In this document: positions 52,561 to 60,740 of the stretch, one piece after another
Numbering within the stretch: the first letter of the stretch is position 1
Layout: each line of letters begins with the position of its first letter
Assembly: GCA_017936605.1 (NCBI GenBank)
Contig: JAGBFH010000015.1
Location: 1 to 64,000, forward strand
Origin: Tidjanibacter sp.
GTDB lineage: Bacteria > Bacteroidota > Bacteroidia > Bacteroidales > Rikenellaceae
DNA: 64,000 nt
Reading direction: 5' to 3'
Made by a program: the position numbers and the translations under genes
The notes under the pieces: model-generated
The model's database searches: none
Seen by the model: only the letters and a program-made list of their open reading frames with translations
Told to the model about the DNA's origin: nothing

Positions 52561-52678
52561 GTGCATATCGCGAGGGGAATTTTGTGCGAAATAAGAAGGT
52601 GGCTCCGCAGTTTGCTTGACGCAAATGAGGAAGCCACCTTTGAAATTTGGTGCAAAATTCACCCGCGAGATGTGCTCG
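52561..52678 (-). repeat. Nested 3'-end hairpin element, copy 8 (at the 5'-nucleotidase stop)
   Basis: On the minus strand the gene's TAG stop is followed by CGAGCACATCTCGCGGG, identical to copy 7. The middle arms are TTTTGCACCAAAT / ATTTCGCACAAAA, and stem 2 is AGGTGGCTTCC / GGAGCCACCT. The core is TCA-TTTGC-GTCAA-GCAAA-CTGC. There is no T-run after it. Confidence 0.8.
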
Positions 52679-54106
52679 CTACTTAATCAAAACGCGGGAA
52701 TTATTGTCTGGAGTGACAGGACCGCGGGAGAATAGGTCGATGAGGTAGTCGGTCACAAGGGGCGAACGGCTGCTCTCGGGACGGCGGGGATAGGCATAGA
52801 CTTTGTTGCCGTAGACATAGTCCGAGATGGCCACCGTGTAGAGCTCCTTCTCGACCTCGGGGCGGAAGATGACACCCGTAGCGTCGCCCTTGGAGTCGGT
52901 CAGGATGGTGTACTCGAGGCCCGAGGGGATGAGGTCCTCGCGGTGGGACTCCTTATAGTTGGTTGTGTCGTTGAACTTATTGACAATCATCTGCTCAATC
53001 TCCTCGAGGGTCATAGTGGTCACAGAGAGGTAGCTCTTGAAAGGCTCGAGCTCATAGATATCGGCGCGGGTAACATCGCCCTCAGCGAGCGAGTGGAGGC
53101 GCGTGCCGCCAATGTGGTAGAAGCCCAGGTCGGTGCCTGCCACTCTACGCCCCTCATCGGCCATCAGTTGTGCCAGAGCGGTCTTCGAGGCGGTGGCCGT
53201 AAGGGTGCCTATGGGCTCGGTGAGGAAAGGGTTGTTGTAGTAATCGGCAAGACCCTCTTTCATCTTGAGGTCCTCATCCTCGGGAAGGCTCATATACTTG
53301 GTTTCCAGAGCGGTAACCTTGCCATCCTCAACGGTCAGGGTGGTTACGCCCACAGCCTTGAGTTTATTGCTGCCCTGCACCACAGCCACATCGCCCACCT
53401 TGCCCGAGTAGGTCTCGTGGGTGTGACCACTCACGATAAGGTCGGCATAGGGGAATGCCGAGGCCACATTTGTGGTGTCGCGGTCGAGGCCGCAGTGGGA
53501 GATGACAACCATCACATCGCACTTATCTCGGAGCTTTTTGCCATACTTCTCGGCGGTCCATTCGGGCGAGAAGAACTCGGTACCCACATATACGGGGTCG
53601 TCACCGTCGGGGTGGCCGTTGGCGTAGTTGGTCACAAGCCCCAGGAAGCCCACCTTCACGCCCCCTGCCCTCTTAATCACATAGGGTTTGGGTTGCTGAA
53701 GAGGGGTCTTGCCCGTATTGACATTGGCCAGAATGAGGTCGAACTCGGCATCCTCTACCCTCTTCTGGAGAGTGTCGAGGCCCATATCGAACTCGTGGTT
53801 GCCGAAGGTGGCCACATCGTAGCCCACCTCGTTCATAAGTTCAATTATGGGCAGACCCGCATTGGGAGCCATATCGACATAGGCGTTACCTGTCCACCTG
53901 TCGCCCGCATCCACAAGGAACACTCGGGCCGTATCTTGTGCGCGCGCCTCGGCTACGAAGGCCGCCAGACGGGGCATCATATCAATTTTGGCGTGGATAT
54001 CGCTGGTGGAGATGATGATAAGTTTCTCCTGTGTGGGCGAAGGGGTGCAACCCACGCCAAGGAGCGCGGCCAGCAGTACCACAATGCTAAAATAGGCTTT
54101 TTTCAT
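52679..54106 (-). CDS. UshA-type 5'-nucleotidase / metallophosphatase lipoprotein
   Basis: Exported two-metal phosphatase of 475 residues that removes phosphate from nucleotides or sugar nucleotides. The start at 54106 gives a lipoprotein signal ending LLGVGC. Metal motifs are IISTSDIHAKID, VDAGDRWTG, ATFGNHEFDMG, VVISHCGLDRD and IVSGHTHETYSG. The C-terminal nucleotidase domain (about 290-470) has the substrate cleft segment DLGFYHIGGTRL. It is divergent from a nucleoside kinase gene, so breakdown and salvage of nucleotides lie side by side. Confidence 0.92.
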   Translation of the reverse strand: MKKAYFSIVVLLAALLGVGCTPSPTQEKLIIISTSDIHAKIDMMPRLAAFVAEARAQDTARVFLVDAGDRWTGNAYVDMAPNAGLPIIELMNEVGYDVATFGNHEFDMGLDTLQKRVEDAEFDLILANVNTGKTPLQQPKPYVIKRAGGVKVGFLGLVTNYANGHPDGDDPVYVGTEFFSPEWTAEKYGKKLRDKCDVMVVISHCGLDRDTTNVASAFPYADLIVSGHTHETYSGKVGDVAVVQGSNKLKAVGVTTLTVEDGKVTALETKYMSLPEDEDLKMKEGLADYYNNPFLTEPIGTLTATASKTALAQLMADEGRRVAGTDLGFYHIGGTRLHSLAEGDVTRADIYELEPFKSYLSVTTMTLEEIEQMIVNKFNDTTNYKESHREDLIPSGLEYTILTDSKGDATGVIFRPEVEKELYTVAISDYVYGNKVYAYPRRPESSRSPLVTDYLIDLFSRGPVTPDNNSRVLIK

Positions 54107-54129
54107 ACTCTTTTCTACTCTTTTTGTTC

Positions 54130-54168
54130 TACATTTGTGACAAATGTACAAAGTTTTTCGTAACTTTG
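54130..54168. promoter_or_regulatory. Divergent promoter region with 19-bp palindrome
   Basis: TACATTTGTGACAAATGTA (54130-54148) is a perfect 9-1-9 palindrome whose two halves each read as a -7 box (TACATTTG). The minus-strand half faces the 5'-nucleotidase gene. An exact TAACTTTG (54161-54168) faces the nucleoside kinase gene at 54226. The palindrome could be an operator or a pair of back-to-back promoters. Confidence 0.6.
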
Positions 54169-54225
54169 AAAGAAGAAAAGCGACATTACTTCGCTCGGCA
54201 GATAACATTATTAACGACTACGGAT

Positions 54226-55890
54226 ATGGATAAAGTGAAAATCGTATGTGAGAATATAGGCTCCACAATGGAGGTTGAGTGGGGCACAACGCTCGGCACC
54301 ATAGCCGAGGGGCTTAGGAGCAAGAGCGGCCAGCCCTTTCTGGCGGCCTATGTGAACAACACCATCCGCGAGTTGGACGCCAAGATTGGCGAGCCCGCGA
54401 GCGTGCGTTTTATTGACATCACCCACTTCGAGGGGTCGAGGGTCTACCAGCGCACCCTCTTTCTGGCACTCCACAAGGCCGTGAGGGACCTCTACCCCAA
54501 CGGGCGTTTCCGCATCACCCACTCCGTATCGCGCGGTTTCTACTGTGAGATTGAGGGCGTGACCTCCACACCCGAGATTGTGGCCGCCATCAAGCAGCGT
54601 CTGGACGAAATCATCGCCGCCGATATGCCCATCGTGCGCCACAAACTGCCAAAGGATGAGGTGCTGGAGCTCTACCGCCGACTCGGCTTCGAGGACAAGG
54701 TGGAGATTATCTCCTCGCGTCCCCACCTCTACATCACCTTCTACACGCTGGGTGACCTGGCGGGCTACTTCTACGGCGCACTCGCACCCTCGACCAAGTA
54801 TCTCCACCTCTACGACCTGAAGGTATATTATAATGGTATCTACATAGCTGTGCCCTCGCGCCGCGAGCCCGACAAGATTGAGCCTATGGTGCCACAGGAC
54901 AAGATGTTCGATGTGTTCCAGGAGTACCGCCAGTGGGTGGATGTTATGGGCGTTTCGAACATCGGTCAGCTCAACCGCAAGATTGCCGAGGGCGACGGTA
55001 GCGACCTGATAAAGATTGCCGAGGCCTTCCACGAGAAGAAACTCGCGGCCATTGCCGACCGCATTGCTGAGGCCCACGCCACCAAGGGCACCAAAGTGGT
55101 ACTCGTCAGCGGCCCCTCCTCGAGCGGCAAGACAACCTTCTCCAAGCGACTCGGCATACAGCTGCGCATACTCGGCCTTGTGCCCACGATGATTTCGCTC
55201 GACGACTACTTCCTCGACCGCGAAGATACGCCCCGCGACGAGAATGGCGACTACGACTTCGAAACTATTGACGCTCTGGACATTGCCACCTTCAACGACC
55301 ACCTCAACCGCCTCTTTGCGGGCGAGAAGGTGGACATCCCGCGCTACGACTTCATCACGGGCCGCCGCCAGTGGCACGATGAGCCCCTGCAACTGAGCGA
55401 GCGCTCGATACTCATCGTGGAGGGCATCCACGGCCTCAACCCCAAGCTGACAGCCGACATAGAGGAGCACCTCAAATTCAAGGTCTACATCTCCTGCCTG
55501 ACCTCCATATCTATGGACGACCTCTCGCGCATCCACACCACCGACAACCGACTCATCCGCCGTATGGTGCGCGACAATGCCTATCGTGGCACCACTGCCG
55601 AGGCTACCCTGAAGCGTTGGCAGAGCGTGCGCCGTGGCGAGGAGAAGTACATCTTCCCCTATCAGGAGAATGCCGATGTGATGTTCAACTCATCGCTCCT
55701 GTATGAGCTGCCCGTGCTGAAGAATCACCTTATGCCGCTGCTGCTGAGCGTTCCCGAGACCGAGGAGGTCTATGGCGAGGCTGTAAGGCTCTTGAGGTTC
55801 ATCGACAACTTCGCGCTACTGGACGGAAAGGAGATACCCCCCACCTCACTGCTGAGGGAGTTCATCGGCGGCTCGTCATTCACCTATTAG
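54226..55890 (+). CDS. Nucleoside kinase with TGS and synthetase-like N-terminus
   Basis: Protein of 554 residues. The N-terminal TGS domain (about 1-65) and a segment like the threonyl/alanyl-tRNA synthetase second additional domain (about 70-220; THSVSRGFYCEIEG) are joined to a uridine kinase / phosphoribulokinase domain (about 285-500). That domain carries the P-loop VSGPSSSGKTTFSKRL, ISLDDYFLDRED and ILIVEGIHGLNP. Such fusions are common in Bacteroidota and Firmicutes and are annotated as nucleoside kinases. It likely phosphorylates uridine or cytidine. The start at 54226 fits the TGS start and the TAACTTTG promoter. Confidence 0.9.
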   Translation: MDKVKIVCENIGSTMEVEWGTTLGTIAEGLRSKSGQPFLAAYVNNTIRELDAKIGEPASVRFIDITHFEGSRVYQRTLFLALHKAVRDLYPNGRFRITHSVSRGFYCEIEGVTSTPEIVAAIKQRLDEIIAADMPIVRHKLPKDEVLELYRRLGFEDKVEIISSRPHLYITFYTLGDLAGYFYGALAPSTKYLHLYDLKVYYNGIYIAVPSRREPDKIEPMVPQDKMFDVFQEYRQWVDVMGVSNIGQLNRKIAEGDGSDLIKIAEAFHEKKLAAIADRIAEAHATKGTKVVLVSGPSSSGKTTFSKRLGIQLRILGLVPTMISLDDYFLDREDTPRDENGDYDFETIDALDIATFNDHLNRLFAGEKVDIPRYDFITGRRQWHDEPLQLSERSILIVEGIHGLNPKLTADIEEHLKFKVYISCLTSISMDDLSRIHTTDNRLIRRMVRDNAYRGTTAEATLKRWQSVRRGEEKYIFPYQENADVMFNSSLLYELPVLKNHLMPLLLSVPETEEVYGEAVRLLRFIDNFALLDGKEIPPTSLLREFIGGSSFTY

Positions 55891-55939
55891 ACACACAACA
55901 AAAGGACTGATTTTTCAGTCCCTTTGTTGTGGAGAGGAT

Positions 55940-56045
55940 AGAGGAGAGAGGAGGTCCTTAAGGGTTTATGGGGCTTATGGGGCCTATGGGGCTTATAGGT
56001 ATTATAAGTCTTATAGGCCCTATATGTCGGCAGGTCGGTCGTCGG
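55940..56045. repeat. Nonamer array between kinase and ffh genes
   Basis: GGTCCTTAA, GGGTTTATG, GGGCTTATG, GGGCCTATG, GGGCTTATA, GGTATTATA, AGTCTTATA have a 9-bp period. CGGTCGT/CGGTAGA heptamers follow. Confidence 0.75.
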
Positions 56046-56056
56046 TAGACAAAAAA

Positions 56057-56088
56057 GTTCGCGGGTTACAAAAATGTAACCCGCGAAC
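56057..56088. terminator. GGGTTACA-class hairpin, copy 3
   Basis: GTTCGCGGGTTACA pairs with TGTAACCCGCGAAC around AAAA, with A and T runs on the sides. It lies between convergent genes and can serve both. A CTGAATG heptamer array (56100-56118) lies between it and the ffh stop. Confidence 0.82.
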
Positions 56089-56120
56089 AAAGCTGATTGC
56101 TGAATGCTGAATGCTGAATG

Positions 56121-57464
56121 CTATCTGCGCCTACGAGGCATCATAGGCATACCGCGCATAGGCATACGCTTATTGCCTGCACCGGCGGCCATCTTCATAA
56201 CCTTGCGCATATCCTCAAACTGCTTAAGAAGGCGGTTGACATCCTGAAGGGTGGTACCGCTACCTTTGGCAATGCGGGCCTTACGCGAAGGGTTGATAAT
56301 CTCGGGGTGCTCCCTCTCGGCAGGGGTCATCGAGCCGATGATAGCCTCGGTCTGCTTGAAGACATCGTCGGAGATCTCCACGCCCCTCAAGGCCTTATCC
56401 ATACCGGGAATCATACCCATCAGCTCCTTCATAGAGCCCATCTTCTTAATCTGGCCAATCTGCTCGATGAAGTCGTTGAAGTTGAACTCGTTGCGATAAA
56501 TCTTCTTCTTGAGTCGGCGCTCCTCCTCCTCGCTGAACTGCTCCTGGGCCCTCTCCACGAGTGACACAACATCACCCATACCGAGGATACGGTCGGCCAT
56601 ACGCTCGGGGTGGAAGGTCTGGAGTGCGTCCATCTTCTCGCCCGAGGAGATGAACTTGAGGGGTTTATTTACGACCGAACGAATAGAGATGGCCGCACCA
56701 CCACGGGTGTCACCATCGAGCTTGGTGAGCACTACGCCGTCGAAGTCCAGACGCTGGTCGAACTCGCGAGCCGTATTCACAGCATCCTGACCGGTCATTG
56801 CATCCACAACAAACAGAGTCTCGGAGGGCTTAACCGCTGCCTTCACAGCCTCAATCTCCTGCATCATCTGCTCGTCGACAGCAAGACGACCTGCCGTATC
56901 GACGATGACAGTATTGATGCTCTTCGAGCGGGCATACTTGATGGCGTTCTCGGCAATCTCAACGGGGTTCATATTACCCTCCTCGGTGTAGACCTCCACG
57001 CCCACCTGCTCACCCAGAATCTTGAGCTGGTCGATAGCTGCGGGACGATAGACATCACCTGCCACGAGCAGCACGCTGCGGTTGCGCTTCTCCTTGAGGA
57101 GTTTGGCGAGTTTACCCGAGAAGGTGGTCTTACCGGAGCCCTGAAGACCTGCAATCAGCACCACTGCAGGGTGGCCCGAGAGGTTGATGTCGGTAGCTGT
57201 ACCGCCCATCAGTTGTGCCAGCTCATCGCGCACAATCTTGGTCATCATCTGACCGGGTTTGACGGCTGTGAGCACATTCTGGCCCAGCGCCTTCTGCTTC
57301 ACCTCGTCGGTGAAAGTCTTGGCTACCTTGTAGTTCACATCGGCATCAATCAGTGCGCGACGAATCTCCTTAAGGGTCTCTGCTACATTGATTTCGGTGA
57401 TTTTGCCCTCACCTTTGAGAATCTTAAACGACCTCTCTAACTTTTCGGATAAATTTTCAAACAT
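56121..57464 (-). CDS. ffh: Signal recognition particle protein Ffh
   Basis: SRP54 GTPase of 447 residues that binds signal sequences of membrane proteins as they leave the ribosome. The N domain (1-85) is followed by the G domain, with GLQGSGKTTFSGKLAKLL, VAGDVYRPAAIDQL, DTAGRLAVDE and TKLDGDTRGG. The Met-rich M domain (about 300-447) contains MKELMGMIPGMDKAL. The tail is basic with Met (RMPMRGMPMMPRRRR). The ATG at 57464 is used; a TTG three codons upstream is possible. Confidence 0.97.
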   Translation of the reverse strand: MFENLSEKLERSFKILKGEGKITEINVAETLKEIRRALIDADVNYKVAKTFTDEVKQKALGQNVLTAVKPGQMMTKIVRDELAQLMGGTATDINLSGHPAVVLIAGLQGSGKTTFSGKLAKLLKEKRNRSVLLVAGDVYRPAAIDQLKILGEQVGVEVYTEEGNMNPVEIAENAIKYARSKSINTVIVDTAGRLAVDEQMMQEIEAVKAAVKPSETLFVVDAMTGQDAVNTAREFDQRLDFDGVVLTKLDGDTRGGAAISIRSVVNKPLKFISSGEKMDALQTFHPERMADRILGMGDVVSLVERAQEQFSEEEERRLKKKIYRNEFNFNDFIEQIGQIKKMGSMKELMGMIPGMDKALRGVEISDDVFKQTEAIIGSMTPAEREHPEIINPSRKARIAKGSGTTLQDVNRLLKQFEDMRKVMKMAAGAGNKRMPMRGMPMMPRRRR

Positions 57465-57491
57465 TGCTTCCAAGCATAATTATTCAAGCCA

Positions 57492-57499
57492 CAAATATA
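57492..57499 (-). promoter_or_regulatory. -7 box of ffh
   Basis: TATATTTG on the minus strand is exact, 27 nt before the ATG. ATTG lies 22 bp upstream as a weak -33 box. Confidence 0.5.
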
Positions 57500-57676
57500 T
57501 TAATTTTTCATTTATTTGCCACAATAACCCCCGCCAAAGGGGCGTTATTCTTCTGCAACAAAGATTTTTTTCACTCCGCACAACAAAGAATACAGCAGAC
57601 AGCCTATGGAGAAATTCGCCTCAAGAAAGCAAACATACCATTAACAAAAGAACAAAACACACATTTTTGTAAAGCT

Positions 57677-59176
57677 ATGAATAGACAGGCGATTACCATC
57701 GTGGGCACCCTTCTGGGCGCCGCTTTAGTGGGCGGCATCACCGCCTCCGTTGTTGTAAGCAGCAACAACTCCCACCCCACCTCCACCGAGCACCCCGTGG
57801 GCACTCTTCTGGAGCAGAACACCAATTCGCTCAACCACTTCACCTCCTATGCCAAGGAGAAGTATCCCGACCTCACATACGCAGCCGAGAACGCTGTGCA
57901 GGCCGTTGTGAACATTGAGGTCACAAAGACCGTTCAGGGGCAGTCGACCATCGACCCCTTCTTCCAGTTTTTCGGCATACCTCAGGGCTATGGTGCCCCC
58001 TCCACACGCGAGGCCAAGGCGGGCGGTAGCGGCGTGCTCATCACTGCCGATGGCTACATCGTCACCAACAACCATGTGGTCGACGGTGCCAACACCCTCA
58101 AGGTGAAGCTCTACGACGGCCGCACCTTCGAGGCCAAAATCATCGGCACCGACCCCACGACCGATGTGGCCCTGCTGAAGATTGAGGGCGCGGAGTTCCC
58201 CTTCCTCAAGTTCGGCTCGAGCGACGCTCTGCGTCTGGGTGAGTGGGTGCTGGCCATCGGCTCCCCCTTCGACCTTCAGTCGACCATCACAGCGGGTATC
58301 GTCAGCGCCAAGGCCCGCAACCTCGGAGCCATCCCCTCGCAGTACAGCATTGAGTCCTTCATCCAGACCGATGCGGCCGTAAACCCCGGCAATAGCGGTG
58401 GCGCACTGGTCAACACAGCAGGCGAGCTGGTTGGAATCAACACCCTAATACAGTCGCAAACAGGTAGTTACATTGGCTACTCGTTTGCCGTACCGAGCAG
58501 CATCGTGCAGAAGGTCGTTGTGGATTTGAAAGAGTATGGCGTAGTTCAGCGCGCCCTGCTGGGCATCTCCTATCAGGATATCACGGCCGAGTTCGTGGAG
58601 GCCTACGGCAAGGAGTATGGCATCAGCGAGATTGGTGGTGCCTATGTTGCCGAGGTGGTGGAGAATGGTGCCGCAGCCGACGCGGGCATCCAGAAAGGCG
58701 ACATCATCACCGAGATTGACGGCAACACCATAGGAGCCAAAGCACGCATCGGTGAGATTATCGCCACCAAGCGCCCCGGCGAAAAAGTGAAAATTTCGAT
58801 AAAAAGAGATGGCAAAGTGAAACATTTTGAGGTGACACTGCGTAATAAGGCCGGAAAGACAGAGCCCGTGAGCAAACAGGACCTCGCCTCGCTCCAATCT
58901 CTCGGAGGTGCTTTCGAGGATGTGAGCCGCCGAGTGGCACAGAATCTTGGCATCAAAGGCGGTGTTAAGGTCACCCAGGTTCACGAGGGAGGATTCCTCG
59001 ACAAGGCGCGCGTAAGGCCCGGTTTCGTCATCACTCATCTGAATGAGGTGGCTGTGGGCAGCGTAGCCGAGATGGAGTCCCTGCTCGAAAGTGGCAAGGT
59101 GGGCGACAAAGTGACCTCCGTAGATGGCATCTACCCCTCCACCGGCCGCAGCGCAAGCTACTCACTGGTAGAGTAA
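57677..59176 (+). CDS. HtrA/DegP-type periplasmic serine protease
   Basis: Envelope quality-control protease of 499 residues. One N-terminal membrane segment or signal (AITIVGTLLGAALVGGITASV) is followed by a trypsin-like domain with His in VTNNHVVDGA, Asp in TTDVALLKIEG and Ser in NPGNSGGALVNT. Two PDZ domains follow (about 280-375 and 405-495). The start at 57677 gives the membrane segment; the frame is open further upstream but without support. It is divergent from ffh. DegP, DegQ and DegS types cannot be told apart here. Confidence 0.94.
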   Translation: MNRQAITIVGTLLGAALVGGITASVVVSSNNSHPTSTEHPVGTLLEQNTNSLNHFTSYAKEKYPDLTYAAENAVQAVVNIEVTKTVQGQSTIDPFFQFFGIPQGYGAPSTREAKAGGSGVLITADGYIVTNNHVVDGANTLKVKLYDGRTFEAKIIGTDPTTDVALLKIEGAEFPFLKFGSSDALRLGEWVLAIGSPFDLQSTITAGIVSAKARNLGAIPSQYSIESFIQTDAAVNPGNSGGALVNTAGELVGINTLIQSQTGSYIGYSFAVPSSIVQKVVVDLKEYGVVQRALLGISYQDITAEFVEAYGKEYGISEIGGAYVAEVVENGAAADAGIQKGDIITEIDGNTIGAKARIGEIIATKRPGEKVKISIKRDGKVKHFEVTLRNKAGKTEPVSKQDLASLQSLGGAFEDVSRRVAQNLGIKGGVKVTQVHEGGFLDKARVRPGFVITHLNEVAVGSVAEMESLLESGKVGDKVTSVDGIYPSTGRSASYSLVE

Positions 59177-59348
59177 GGGGCAAAATGAGAGGCATCCCAA
59201 CAAAATGCAATCTCGTTGGAGAAGGTGCCGAAATTTGGGAGGTGTATATATTATAAATGGTATATAATATAGGGCTGTCTTATCCGCAACAAAAGGTTAA
59301 TAGAGGAGAACAGAAAGAATTATTAGAAAAAAATAGGAGAAAGAAGAG

Positions 59349-60209
59349 ATGAGACAGTTAAAAATCACCAAATCAATCACCAACCGCGAGAGCGCCTCGC
59401 TCGATAAGTACCTTCAGGAGATCGGCAAGGAGGAGCTCATTACCGTCGAGGAGGAGGTAGAACTCGCCCAGCGCATCCGCAAAGGTGACCAGGAGGCTCT
59501 CGAGAAACTCACCAAAGCCAACCTTCGCTTTGTGGTGTCGGTAGCCAAGCAGTATCAGAATCAGGGTCTGTCGTTGCCCGACCTTATCAATGAGGGTAAC
59601 TTGGGCCTTATCAAGGCTGCCGAGAAGTTCGATGAGACTCGTGGTTTCAAGTTCATCTCCTACGCCGTATGGTGGATTCGTCAGTCCATCCTTCAGGCTC
59701 TGGCCGAGCAGTCGCGCATTGTGCGTCTGCCCCTCAACCAGGTGGGCTCACTCAACAAAATCAACAAGGCCTTCGGTCGTTTCGAGCAGGAGAACGAGCG
59801 CACCCCCTCACCCGAGGAGCTCGCCGATATGCTCAACCTGCCCAAGGAGAAGGTTTCGGACACCCTGCGCGTCTCGGGCCGCCATGTGTCGGTGGATGCA
59901 CCCTTTGCCGATGGCGAGGACAACAACCTGCTGGATGTGCTCGTGAATGCCGACTCGCCCAATGCCGATAGGGGCCTCATCAACGAGTCGCTCGCTACCG
60001 AGGTAGACCGCGCACTCGACACCCTCACCGACCGCGAGAAGGATATCATCAAATACTTCTTCGGCATCGGTTGCTCGGAGATGACCCTTGAGGAGATTGG
60101 CGAGAAGTTCGGACTGACCCGCGAGCGCGTACGCCAGATTAAGGAGAAAGCAATCCGCCGTCTGCGCCACAGCAACCGCAGCAAGATTCTAAAATCCTAC
60201 CTCGGATAA
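59349..60209 (+). CDS. rpoD: Primary RNA polymerase sigma factor
   Basis: Group 1 sigma-70 factor of 286 residues. Region 1.1 is absent, as in other Bacteroidota primary sigmas. Region 1.2 is [18 protein letters not shown]. Region 2 has [30 protein letters not shown] and [19 protein letters not shown], region 3 has [12 protein letters not shown], and region 4 has [29 protein letters not shown]. It should recognise the TTTG / TAnnTTTG promoters found throughout this window. The leader (59177-59348) holds a purine-rich site before the ATG. A strong terminator follows. Confidence 0.97.
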   Translation: MRQLKITKSITNRESASLDKYLQEIGKEELITVEEEVELAQRIRKGDQEALEKLTKANLRFVVSVAKQYQNQGLSLPDLINEGNLGLIKAAEKFDETRGFKFISYAVWWIRQSILQALAEQSRIVRLPLNQVGSLNKINKAFGRFEQENERTPSPEELADMLNLPKEKVSDTLRVSGRHVSVDAPFADGEDNNLLDVLVNADSPNADRGLINESLATEVDRALDTLTDREKDIIKYFFGIGCSEMTLEEIGEKFGLTRERVRQIKEKAIRRLRHSNRSKILKSYLG

Positions 60210-60214
60210 TACAG

Positions 60215-60254
60215 AATAAGGAACGGCACCCTTGCGGGGTGCCGTTCTTATTTT
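60215..60254 (+). terminator. rpoD terminator
   Basis: AATAAGGAACGGCACC pairs with GGTGCCGTTCTTATT around CTTGCGG, ending in TTTT. Confidence 0.88.
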
Positions 60255-60255
60255 A

Positions 60256-60452
60256 TGGCCAGCCGACAACAGCAGTCAGCGGTCAGCGGTCAGCAGTCAG
60301 CGGTCAGCCTTGTTCGTGGGTTACATTTTTGTTACCCGCGAACTATTTAGAAGGGCAGAAAGGGCCGAAAGGGCTAAAAGGGCAAAAAGGCATTAAGGAC
60401 CTTAATGACCTCAAGGACTTTAATGACCTTAGGGACCTTAAGGAAATTAGGG
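60256..60452. repeat. Heptamer array, hairpin and nonamer array
   Basis: CAGCAGT/CAGCGGT heptamers lie at 60268-60308. A nonamer array at 60353-60452 runs GGGCAGAAA, GGGCCGAAA, GGGCTAAAA, GGGCAAAAA, GACCTTAAT, GACCTCAAG, GACCTTAGG. It shows GGCCGAAAG-type and GACCTTAAG-type units merging in one register. Confidence 0.82.
60312..60343. terminator. GGGTTACA-class hairpin, copy 4
   Basis: GTTCGTGGGTTAC pairs with GTTACCCGCGAAC with one mismatch and one G-T pair around TTTTT. The core is the same as in copies 1-3. Confidence 0.65.
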
Positions 60453-60467
60453 AGAGGCCAAGTTTTC

Positions 60468-60735
60468 CCATCTCTCCCATCTCTCCCATCTCTCTCATCT
60501 CACTACCGAAGCACAACAGACCTCTCCCGGGCTTCGCCCACCCTCCCCTAACTTAGGGGAGGGGAAGGGCCGAAAGGCATTAAGGACCTTAAGGACTTTA
60601 AGGACCTTAGGGACCTTAAGGACCCTAATTTTCAATTTTCAATTGTCAATTGTCAATTTTCGCAAATGCGAGTAAGCGAGAGCAGAGGGCACATCTGCCC
60701 TCTGCCGAGCGGGAGCATTTTAGACAAAACTTCAG
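60468..60735. repeat. Further arrays and hairpins before rluD
   Basis: TCTCCCATC nonamers lie at 60470-60500. An inverted AGACCTCTCCC block follows, then the palindrome 60541-60563 (half CCCTCCCCTAA). GACCTTAAG nonamers lie at 60583-60628, and TTTTCAA/TTGTCAA heptamers at 60627-60662. Hairpins GCAGAGGGCA / TGCCCTCTGC and GACAAAACT / AGTTTTGTC lie near 60690 and 60722. No gene is seen. Confidence 0.75.
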
Positions 60736-60740
60736 TTTTG

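Noticed and set aside
57464-57676. Upstream extension of the HtrA-type protease
   Set aside because: It would put 71 residues before a clean membrane segment and overlaps the ffh start and promoter.
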